Below the pieces are notes generated by a model. The model did no database searches. It was given only the letters and a program-made list of their open reading frames with translations, and was not told the origin of the DNA. From NCBI GenBank assembly GCA_011526095.1, contig WYBA01000313.1, positions 21,865-85,864 on the forward strand: a stretch of DNA of 64,000 bases. The letters are read 5' to 3'. This document shows, one piece after another, positions 17,969 through 25,171 of this stretch (positions are counted from its first letter, which is position 1; each line of letters starts with the position of its first letter). The stretch is from Myxococcales bacterium (GTDB lineage: Bacteria > Myxococcota_A > Polyangia > Haliangiales > Haliangiaceae). The position numbers and the translations under genes were made by a program.

Positions 17969-19723
17969 TCAGGCCGGCGGCTCGAGCAACGGGGTCGCCA
18001 TGATCTTCTCGACCAGGGCGCTGGTGGGCACGGTCGCCTTCGCCGCCGGCGCCTCGAGCAGCGCCTTGAGCACGCGCGGCACGTGGTACGGGTCGTCGAA
18101 CTGGTCGGCCTTGACCTCGCTGTACGGCACGCCCAGCGCCTTGGCGCAGTCGCGCACCGACGAGCCGCGGTGACCGCCCGAGAACAGCAGCGCGATCGCG
18201 TCGACGCGGTAGGCGAGCTGGCGGAACGTCTGGGCCAGGTTGGCCCCGAGCTCGCCCGCCTCGTCACCGACGACGATCACGATCAGCTTGGTGTCCCCGG
18301 TCACCCGCAGGCCGTCGCGGTGCAGCGCCTGCACGGCCGCGCCGTGCATCGTGCCGCCCGCCGCCTTGATCGGCGCCAGCATGTGCTGGACCGCCGCGCG
18401 CGACGACGCCTTGGGGCGGAGCACCGTGCCCATGGTGTCGAACGCGGCGACGTGCAGCCGCTCGAGCGGGAACCCGGCCAGGATCTTCGACAGCACCTCC
18501 TTGGACTGCTCGATCGCGCCCTCCATCGAGCCCGACTTGTCGATCAGGAACATCACGCGCACGTCGGCCTCGGTGGTGGCCTCGGCGACGGCGGCCTTGA
18601 CCGCGTGATCCGCGGCCTCGACGAGCTTGTCCTTGATCTCCTTGCTGCGGACGTTCTTGGCGATGTTGAGCGCGCGCTGGTCCGTCGCGGCGCGGATCGC
18701 GGCCTCCCACCGGTCCCGGATCTCGGGCACGACGAGCAGGCCGAGCTCCTCGAGCGTCGGCGTGAGCTGGCGCAGATCGCGATCGGACAGCGACGGCAGC
18801 AGCGCGACCATGATCGCGGGCGTGAGGCCGACGTCGGCGGGCAGCCGGCCGACGACCTCCTTGTAGGCGAGCCGGCGGGTCACGATCGACTCGCAGATCT
18901 CGGCCTCCGACAGCCCGTCGAACCGGTCCGACTTGCGCAGCTCCAGGCCGTCGAGGCCCATCGTGCGCCGGCCGTCCTTGGCCTGCGACTGCTTCCAGCC
19001 GAGGATCGCGAAGAACTCCTCGCTCTGCGGCTTGTAGCCGACCTTGCGCGCGATCGCCTTGATCGTCTCCTTGTAGCCGGCGCGGACCAGGCCCTCCAGC
19101 ATCGGCCGGTTGGCCTCGCGCACCGCCAGCCACTTGGTCGCCGCCTTGGCCCAGCGGCCCATCGGGGCGCGCTTGGCCGCGGGATCGCCGATCCCGGCCT
19201 TGCGGTTGAGCTCGGCGATCGCCGGCGTCTCCAGCAGCTCCGCGACGCGCAGCACCGCCTTGGGCGTCAGCATGCGCACGCTCTTCTTCTGGTAGTGCAG
19301 GACCATCGCCTCGCCGACGCGGCGGTAGTCGTCGTCGTGGAACGCGACCTCGCCGTCGTCGTCGTGGACCGGCGCGCCCGAGGCGCCCTGGACCAGCATC
19401 AGCGCCGCGCACGCGACCTTGAGGTCACGCCAGTCGGTCTCGACCAGCGCGTACGACGCGAAGTGCGCCGCGAGCTTGGCGTTGAGCCGGTAGATGTCGA
19501 GCAGCCGGCGGTACAGCTCGGCCGCGGCCGGCACGAACAGGCCGGGCGCGACCGGCTGGCCGCCGCGCGCCTTGGCGCCGCGCGCCGGGTGCCAGGTGCC
19601 GCCGACGTCGAGGCCGGGGCGGTTGTGCCACAGGTGAGCCGACGACGACAGGACCAGGTCGAGCAGGCGCTCGGCCGGGCCCATCTGCTCCTCGGGCAGG
19701 GGCGTGGTGCGGGGCGTGGTCAT
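17969..19723 (-). CDS. helical-repeat (TROVE-like?) protein with C-terminal VWA domain
   Basis: A 584-residue cytoplasmic protein, first gene of the operon. The C-terminal third (about 388-560) is a von Willebrand factor A domain with an intact MIDAS motif, DKSGS near residue 395 (FLIDKSGSM), plus the later conserved Thr (GGTMHG) and Asp (VVGDEAGE). The N-terminal two thirds are helical. The stretch around KEVVGRLPADVGL, VALLPSLSDRDLRQLTPTLEELG and later NIAKN resembles the TROVE/Ro60 layout, where helical repeats precede a VWA domain; this is a resemblance, not a firm assignment. ATG at 19723 has a GAGG ribosome site. VWA proteins usually act as metal-dependent binding scaffolds. Confidence 0.8.
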   Translation of the reverse strand: MTTPRTTPLPEEQMGPAERLLDLVLSSSAHLWHNRPGLDVGGTWHPARGAKARGGQPVAPGLFVPAAAELYRRLLDIYRLNAKLAAHFASYALVETDWRDLKVACAALMLVQGASGAPVHDDDGEVAFHDDDYRRVGEAMVLHYQKKSVRMLTPKAVLRVAELLETPAIAELNRKAGIGDPAAKRAPMGRWAKAATKWLAVREANRPMLEGLVRAGYKETIKAIARKVGYKPQSEEFFAILGWKQSQAKDGRRTMGLDGLELRKSDRFDGLSEAEICESIVTRRLAYKEVVGRLPADVGLTPAIMVALLPSLSDRDLRQLTPTLEELGLLVVPEIRDRWEAAIRAATDQRALNIAKNVRSKEIKDKLVEAADHAVKAAVAEATTEADVRVMFLIDKSGSMEGAIEQSKEVLSKILAGFPLERLHVAAFDTMGTVLRPKASSRAAVQHMLAPIKAAGGTMHGAAVQALHRDGLRVTGDTKLIVIVVGDEAGELGANLAQTFRQLAYRVDAIALLFSGGHRGSSVRDCAKALGVPYSEVKADQFDDPYHVPRVLKALLEAPAAKATVPTSALVEKIMATPLLEPPA

Positions 19724-19796
19724 GGGGAACCTCGAGGGTAGGACAGTTTGAGGGGAGCGAGAGAAGGTGGGCGCGTCCGAGTGGCGAGAGCGCGAG

Positions 19797-19870
19797 TGGT
19801 GTTGGGAGCGGGAGTCGAACCCGCACACTCAGTCGCGCAGACTGATGCTCTGCCATTGAGCTATTCCGAC
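19797..19870 (-). tRNA. tRNA-like gene, anticodon loop reads GCG (Arg CGC), atypical
   Basis: Folds as a 71-nt cloverleaf plus encoded CCA. D stem GCTC/GAGC, anticodon stem TCAGT/ACTGA, loop CTGCGCG, four-base variable loop, and T arm GCGGG-TTCGACT-CCCGC are all intact. The acceptor stem GTCGGAA/TCCCAAC has two C-A mismatches. Position 37 is C, where a purine is usual, and a GCG anticodon is unusual in bacteria, which normally use ACG for Arg. The body resembles tRNA-Gly (GGAATAGCTCAATGG). It could be a decaying, edited or specialised tRNA. It lies 74 bases upstream of the VWA gene on the same strand. Confidence 0.6.
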
Positions 19871-19944
19871 TTTGCGTGTGGGCTCACGCCGGGCGGACGC
19901 GCCCGAAACGAGGTTGGCCGAGGGATGGAGCCGCGGCCGAAACG

Positions 19945-19972
19945 ACGAAGGCCGCCCGACGGCGGCCTTCGT
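19945..19972. terminator. 12-bp perfect hairpin beside the tRNA-like gene
   Basis: ACGAAGGCCGCC and GGCGGCCTTCGT pair perfectly around a CGAC loop. Read on the minus strand the stem is followed by CGTTT, a weak T-tract, so it looks like an intrinsic terminator of a minus-strand transcript. No minus-strand gene is visible immediately upstream. Confidence 0.45.
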
Positions 19973-20177
19973 GCAGCGCACGGCAGGTGCGCGGGGCGAG
20001 GTCGCCGCTAGCCTCTGTCGAGGACGTCCTTCGTCGACGCGAAGGTTCGCGTCGCGAGCGGATGGTTGGCTGGGCGCTGCATGGGTGAGTTGCACTCTAC
20101 GGACGCCGACGACGAACTCAAGATCTATTTTCCTCCGCGCGGTGGCAAACCGCGGCGCGCGCGATAGGGTCGGCGCG
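19973..20177. other. non-coding stretch with a second hairpin
   Basis: No gene is supported here. A second inverted repeat, CGACGCGA / TCGCGTCG around AGGT, lies at 20035-20054. With the hairpin next door, the roughly 300 bases between the tRNA-like gene and the ferredoxin gene could hold a small structured RNA or a processed tRNA leader, but no family was recognised. Confidence 0.3.
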
Positions 20178-20642
20178 ATGTCCAAGGTCCCCACCCGCTC
20201 GCCCACCCACCGCGACCTCGAGCTCGACCGCCTCGCCGGCCTCGGCATGGAGGTCGAGGAGCTCGGCGCCGACGGCCCGATCGACGTCGACGCGATGCTC
20301 GACCTCGCCGCCGATCGCGGCAAGCCGGTGAGCCACTACTACGCGGCCGCCGCGCTCGCCGCCGAGGTCGAGCTGGCGAGCGGCCGGCCGGCGAAGGTGA
20401 TCGTGTGCGCCGGCAAGTGCCAGGCGTGGGGCGCCCTGCCCGTGCTCGACCGCGTCGCCGAGCTGTGGGAGGAGCGCCGCGACCGCAAGCAGACGCTGTT
20501 CGATGTCGGGGTGCGCAGCTGCCTGGACCGCTGCGATTAGGCCGCCGCCTGCGAGGTCCGGGGCCCGGGCGGCGCCGCGGTCATCACCGAGGCCACGCCG
20601 GACAAGGTCGCGGACGCCCTCGCCGCCGTCCTCGCTGACTGA
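20178..20642 (+). pseudogene. thioredoxin-like [2Fe-2S] ferredoxin gene with in-frame amber codon
   Basis: The first 120 codons encode a ferredoxin-like domain with VIVCAGKCQAWGA and RSCLDRCD, the Cys clusters expected to bind a [2Fe-2S] centre. A TAG at 20538-20540 then interrupts the frame. The same frame continues for 33 codons (AAACEV, AAVITEATPDKVADAL) to a TGA, and that continuation is what the family normally has after CLDRCD. Removing the stop gives a domain of ordinary length. A CAG-to-TAG change would explain it. Either the gene is inactivated, or the codon is read through, or it is a sequence error. A truncated product would still hold four Cys. Confidence 0.75.
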
Positions 20643-20722
20643 GGCGTTCTCTCCCGGCGGGGCCGGGCCGGGAATGCCCAGCGGCTGCCCGGGGTTGGGA
20701 CCAGTGCTAGGGTGCCCCCGCC

Positions 20723-21412
20723 GTGTCCCTCGTCCGCCTCGAGAAGATCAACAAGTACTACCGCGTCGGCGCGCACTCGCTGCACGTCCTGCGCGACGTG
20801 GAGATGTCGATCGACGAGGGCGAGATGGTGTCGATCATGGGCGCCTCGGGCTCGGGCAAGTCGACCCTGCTCAACATCCTGGGCATCCTCGACGCCTACG
20901 ACGGCGGCAAGTACTGGCTCGGTGACACGCTGATCCAGCACCTCGGCGAGCGCCAGGCGGCGCAGTACCGCAACAAGTTCATCGGCTTCATCTTCCAGAG
21001 CTTCAACCTGCTGCCGTTCAAGACCGCGGTCGAGAACGTCGCGCTGCCGCTCTATTACCAGGGCGTGTCGCGGCGCAAGCGCAACCGGATCGCGGCGCAG
21101 TACCTCGAGCGCGTCGGGCTGCTCGACTGGGCCGATCACCGGCCGAGCGAGATGTCCGGCGGCCAGAAGCAGCGCGTCGCGATCGCGCGCGCGCTGATCG
21201 CCAAGCCGCGGCTGATCCTCGCCGACGAGCCGACCGGCGCCCTCGACTCCGAGACCAGCCACCAGATCATGGACCTGCTCACGGAGATCCACCAGACCGG
21301 CATCACGCTGGTGGTCGTCACCCACGAGGCCGACGTCGCGGCGCGGACCCAGCGGACGATCCGGCTGCGCGACGGCAAGATCGTCGACACCCCGGTCGCC
21401 GCCGCGAGCTGA
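20723..21412 (+). CDS. MacB/LolD-like ABC transporter ATPase
   Basis: A 229-residue nucleotide-binding subunit. Walker A GASGSGKST is at 40-48, Q-loop FQSFNLLPF near 91, signature MSGGQKQ at 144-150, Walker B LILADEPTGALD near 164 and the switch His at 201. SFNLLP and DEPTGALD are hallmarks of the MacB/LolD/FtsE group, which power mechanotransmission rather than classical import. It starts with GTG and is the first of four same-strand genes (ATPase, two permeases, adaptor) with gaps of 1, 19 and 8 bases. It probably energises both permeases as one exporter. Confidence 0.93.
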   Translation: MSLVRLEKINKYYRVGAHSLHVLRDVEMSIDEGEMVSIMGASGSGKSTLLNILGILDAYDGGKYWLGDTLIQHLGERQAAQYRNKFIGFIFQSFNLLPFKTAVENVALPLYYQGVSRRKRNRIAAQYLERVGLLDWADHRPSEMSGGQKQRVAIARALIAKPRLILADEPTGALDSETSHQIMDLLTEIHQTGITLVVVTHEADVAARTQRTIRLRDGKIVDTPVAAAS

Positions 21413-21413
21413 C

Positions 21414-22661
21414 ATGTTCTCGCTCGACCGCTGGCAGGAGATCTTCGAGACGCTGTGGCGCAACAAGCTGCGCACGGCGCTCACCGCGTTCAGCATGGCG
21501 TGGGGGATCTTCATGCTCGTCGTGCTGCTCGGGCTCGGCAACGGCATGCAGACCGGCGTCGAGTCCGGGTTCGCCGACGACGCGACCAACTCGGTGTGGA
21601 TGTTCGGCGGCCAGACGTCGAAGCCCGCCAAGGGCCTGCCGGTCGGCCGCCGCGTCGTGTTCGCCAACCCCGACGTCGACAAGATCGACGCGTTCCCCGA
21701 GGTCGACCACATCACCGGACGGTTCGGGATCCGCGGCGGCGGCCCGTTCGGCGGCGAGAGCATGGTGCGCGCCGGCCCCAAGGCCCAGGCGTTCGACGTC
21801 CGCGCCGTGCACCCGGGCCACCTCTACCTCGAGCGCACGGAGATGAAGGCCGGGCGCTACCTCAACGACGAGGACATCGCCCACCGCCGCAAGGTCGCCG
21901 TCGTCGGCATCCCGGTCGCGACGTTCCTGTTCGGGACGACCGACGTGATCGGCCGGTGGATCGAGATCAACCGCGTCCCGTTCGCGATCGTCGGCGTGTT
22001 CGACGACGCCGGCGGCGAGGGCGAGCAGAAGAAGGTCTACCTCCCGATCACCACCGCGCAGGCCGCGTTCAACGGCGCCGACCGCGTCAACATGATCATG
22101 TTCACCGTCGGCGACGCGGGCGTCGAGGAGTCCAAGGAGATCGCCGACCGCGCCGTGGCCCACCTCGCCGAGGCGCACCACTTCGCCCCCGCGGACAAGC
22201 AGGCCGTGCGCGTCCGCAACAACGTCGAGAACTTCGCCCAGTTCCAGCAGATGTTCACGATGATCGCGGTGTTCGTGATGTTGATGGCGGCCTGCACGAT
22301 CGTCGCGGGCGTGATCGGCGTGTCGAACATCATGATGATCGTCGTGCGCGAGCGAACCAAGGAGATCGGCGTGCGCAAGGCACTGGGCGCGACGCCCGCC
22401 GCGATCATCGGCTCGATCGTCCAGGAGGCGATCTTCCTGACGGCGGTCGCCGGCCTCGCCGGCCTGGTGGCGGGCGTCGCGCTGCTGACGGCGATCGGCG
22501 CGATGGTACCGCCGGGCGAGATGTTCGGGACGCCGCGGATCGACCTCGACGTCGCGCTGTACGCCACCGCGATCCTGATCGGAGCCGGCGCGCTCGCCGG
22601 GTTCTTCCCGGCGCGCGCCGCCGCCAAGGTCAACCCGATCGTCGCGCTGAGGGACGAATGA
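21414..22661 (+). CDS. MacB-like ABC permease 1
   Basis: A 415-residue inner-membrane protein of the MacB/FtsX type. One membrane helix near the N-terminus (about 25-45, after LWRNKLRTALTAFSMAWG) precedes a large periplasmic domain (about 50-270). Three C-terminal helices belong to the FtsX core, with the conserved VIGVSNIMMIVVRERTKEIG motif at about 300-320. Length fits a MacB permease without its own ATPase. It starts one base after the ATPase stop. It shares the same design but only moderate similarity with the next permease, so the two likely form a heterodimer. Confidence 0.9.
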   Translation: MFSLDRWQEIFETLWRNKLRTALTAFSMAWGIFMLVVLLGLGNGMQTGVESGFADDATNSVWMFGGQTSKPAKGLPVGRRVVFANPDVDKIDAFPEVDHITGRFGIRGGGPFGGESMVRAGPKAQAFDVRAVHPGHLYLERTEMKAGRYLNDEDIAHRRKVAVVGIPVATFLFGTTDVIGRWIEINRVPFAIVGVFDDAGGEGEQKKVYLPITTAQAAFNGADRVNMIMFTVGDAGVEESKEIADRAVAHLAEAHHFAPADKQAVRVRNNVENFAQFQQMFTMIAVFVMLMAACTIVAGVIGVSNIMMIVVRERTKEIGVRKALGATPAAIIGSIVQEAIFLTAVAGLAGLVAGVALLTAIGAMVPPGEMFGTPRIDLDVALYATAILIGAGALAGFFPARAAAKVNPIVALRDE

Positions 22662-22680
22662 GCCGCGGCGAGGCCCAGCC

Positions 22681-23940
22681 ATGATGGTCGACCTCGACGA
22701 CTGGCAGGAGGTGTTCGCGACGCTGCGCAAGAACCGGCTGCGCACGTGGTTGACCGGCCTCGGCGTGTTCCTGGGCGTGCTGATCCTGATGATCATGGTC
22801 GGGTTCGGCAGCGCGCTCGAGGGCGGCATCCGGAAGAAGATGGCCGGGTTCGCGGCCAACGCCGTGTTCGTGTGGGGCCAGCGCACGACGATGCCTTACG
22901 CCGGCCTGCCGCCGAACCGCCAGGTCACGTACGACAACGGCGATGTCGACGCGCTGCGCCGCCTCCCCGGGATCGAGCACCTCGCGCCGCGCAACCAGCT
23001 CCGCGGGTTCATGGGCGGGTTCAACGTCAAGTACCAGGGCAAGACCGGCGCCTTCTCGGTCGCCGGCGACTACCCCGCGTTCCAGCACGTCAACCTGCCG
23101 CAGATGAAGGCGGGCCGGTACCTCAACGACCTCGACCTCGAGCAGCGGCGCAAGATCGCCGTGATCGGCACCGGCGTGGTCGAGCAGCTCTACGCGCCGG
23201 GCAAGGATCCGATCGGCACCTACCTCGAGATCAGCGGCGTCTACTTCCAGGTCGTCGGCGTGTTCGGCACGCGCCAGACCGGCCAGCAGGCGGACCGCAC
23301 GCTCAACACGATCCACGTCCCGTTCACGACGTTCCAGCAGGCGTTCAACTACGGCGACCGCGTCGGCTGGTTCGCGATCACCGGCAAGCCCGACGTGTCC
23401 GCGGCCGAGCTCGAGCGCGAGATCCGCGCGACCCTGGCGCAGCGCCACAAGATCGCCCCCGACGACGAGATGGCGATCGGCACGTTCAACACCGGCAAGG
23501 AGTTCGCCAAGATGACCAAGCTGTTCGTGGTCATCAACGCGGTACTCGGGATCGCCGGGCTGATGACGCTGGCGGCCGGGGTCGTCGGCGTCACCAACAT
23601 CATGCTGATCAGCGTCCGCGAGCGGACCAAGGAGATCGGCGTGCGCAAGGCGCTCGGCGCGACGCCGCTGACGATCGTCCGCATGATCGTCTCCGAGGCG
23701 CTCGTGCTGACCGTGATCGCCGGCTACCTCGGGCTCGTCGCCGGGATCGCCGCGCTCGAGGGCTTCGCCGCGGTGATCGCGCGCGCCGGCGACTCGCTGC
23801 CGTTCGCCCCGCCCGACGTCGGCCTCGGGGTCGCCGTCGGGGCCGCCTCCGTCCTCGTCGTGTTCGGCGCCCTCGCGGGCGTCATCCCGGCGTACCACGC
23901 CGCCAAGATCCAGCCCGTCGAAGCCCTGCGCACCGAGTAG
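22681..23940 (+). CDS. MacB-like ABC permease 2
   Basis: A 419-residue paralogue of the preceding permease. An N-terminal helix follows LRKNRLRTWLTGLGVF, a periplasmic domain spans about 50-275, and three C-terminal helices carry VTNIMLISVRERTKEIG and the KALGATP coupling segment that contacts the ATPase. The periplasmic domain differs most from permease 1 (QRTTMPYAGLPPNRQV), suggesting different partner or substrate contacts. Two ATGs stand in tandem at the start. The 19-base gap after permease 1 indicates one transcript. Confidence 0.9.
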   Translation: MMVDLDDWQEVFATLRKNRLRTWLTGLGVFLGVLILMIMVGFGSALEGGIRKKMAGFAANAVFVWGQRTTMPYAGLPPNRQVTYDNGDVDALRRLPGIEHLAPRNQLRGFMGGFNVKYQGKTGAFSVAGDYPAFQHVNLPQMKAGRYLNDLDLEQRRKIAVIGTGVVEQLYAPGKDPIGTYLEISGVYFQVVGVFGTRQTGQQADRTLNTIHVPFTTFQQAFNYGDRVGWFAITGKPDVSAAELEREIRATLAQRHKIAPDDEMAIGTFNTGKEFAKMTKLFVVINAVLGIAGLMTLAAGVVGVTNIMLISVRERTKEIGVRKALGATPLTIVRMIVSEALVLTVIAGYLGLVAGIAALEGFAAVIARAGDSLPFAPPDVGLGVAVGAASVLVVFGALAGVIPAYHAAKIQPVEALRTE

Positions 23941-23948
23941 GACCTGCC

Positions 23949-25100
23949 ATGAAACGCCTCGCCCCGCTGCTGCTCCTCGTCGCGTTCCTCGCCCTCGTCG
24001 CGGGCGCGTTCTGGTTCCTCTACACCAAGTCGCAGAAGCCGCCGACCAAGTTCTCGACCGAGCAGGCCGAGACCCGGGACATCGTCCGCAAGACGGTGGC
24101 GACCGGCGCGATCGTGCCGCGCCAGGAGGTCGAGGTGAAGCCGCGCGTGTCGGGCGTGCTCGAGTCGATCAGCGTCGAGCCGGGCCAGATGGTCAAGCGC
24201 GGCGACCCGATCGCCAAGGTCCAGATCGTCCCCAACGCGGTCAACCTCAACCGCGCCGAGTCCGAGGTGCGCGCCGCGCAGATCGCGTTCCAGAACGCCA
24301 AGCGCGAGCTCGAGCGCAACCAGGGGCTGTTCGCCCAGGGCGTGATCTCGGAGGCCGAGCTCGCGACGTGGAAGACGCAGTTCCAGATGGCGCGCCAGGA
24401 GCTCGACGCGGCGTCGAGCAACCTCCAGCTGGTCAAGGAGGGCGCGACGCGCGCCGCGGGCAAGGACTCGAACATCGTCGTCGTGTCGACCGTCGACGGC
24501 ATGGTGATCGACGTGCCGGTCAAGGTCGGCTACTCGGTGATCGAGTCGAACAACTTCAACGCCGGCACCACGATTGCGGTCGTCGCGAACATGGGCGACA
24601 TGATCTTCCAGGGCCAGGTCGACGAGTCCGAGGTCGGCAAGATCCGCGAGAAGATGAAGCTCGAGATCAAGATCGGCGCGCTCGAGAAGGAGCAGTTCGA
24701 GGGCGAGCTCGAGTACATCGCGCCCAAGGGCAAGGAGATCGACGGCGCGATCCAGTTCGAGATCAAGGCGGCGATCAAGAAGCGCGACGACGTGTTCATC
24801 CGCGCCGGCTACTCGGCCAATGCGGACATCGTGCTCGAGGACCGGCGTGGCGTGCTCGCGATCCGCGAGGCGCTGCTGCAGTTCGACGGCGACAAGAAGT
24901 TCGTCGAGGTCGAGGTCGGGCCGCAGAAGTTCGAGCGCCGCGACGTCGAGGTCGGGCTGTCCGACGGCATCCACGTCGAGGTCAAGGCGGGCGTCACGCC
25001 CGAGGACAAGCTCAAGGTCCCGGGTAACGCCGGGCCGCCCGGGATGGGCGGCGGCGGGCGCGGCGGGTTCGGCGGCGGGCCGCCGCGCCGGGCGCGCTGA
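23949..25100 (+). CDS. periplasmic adaptor (HlyD/MacA-type membrane fusion protein)
   Basis: A 383-residue adaptor that would link the inner-membrane ABC exporter to an outer-membrane channel. An N-terminal anchor (about 5-24) is followed by a biotinyl-lipoyl half (EVEVKPRVSGVLESISVEPGQMVKRGDPIA) and a helical hairpin (about 100-175, NLNRAESEVRAAQIAFQNAKRELERN). The second lipoyl half (VVVSTVDGMVIDVPVKVGYSV) and a beta-barrel domain come next. The tail is Gly-rich (GMGGGGRGGFGGG), a common end for this group. No TolC-like gene is adjacent, so the outer-membrane partner must be elsewhere. It is the last gene of the exporter operon. Confidence 0.92.
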   Translation: MKRLAPLLLLVAFLALVAGAFWFLYTKSQKPPTKFSTEQAETRDIVRKTVATGAIVPRQEVEVKPRVSGVLESISVEPGQMVKRGDPIAKVQIVPNAVNLNRAESEVRAAQIAFQNAKRELERNQGLFAQGVISEAELATWKTQFQMARQELDAASSNLQLVKEGATRAAGKDSNIVVVSTVDGMVIDVPVKVGYSVIESNNFNAGTTIAVVANMGDMIFQGQVDESEVGKIREKMKLEIKIGALEKEQFEGELEYIAPKGKEIDGAIQFEIKAAIKKRDDVFIRAGYSANADIVLEDRRGVLAIREALLQFDGDKKFVEVEVGPQKFERRDVEVGLSDGIHVEVKAGVTPEDKLKVPGNAGPPGMGGGGRGGFGGGPPRRAR

Positions 25101-25171
25101 GCCGAGCGAAGCGAGGCGACCTCCGTACAGGCGCCGCGAGCCCGTCTGCGGGCGAGCAAGCCGATCGACCG

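Noticed and set aside
24368..25027. 219-codon plus-strand frame within the adaptor gene
   Set aside because: Shadow frame overlapping a complete HlyD-type protein with all expected parts.
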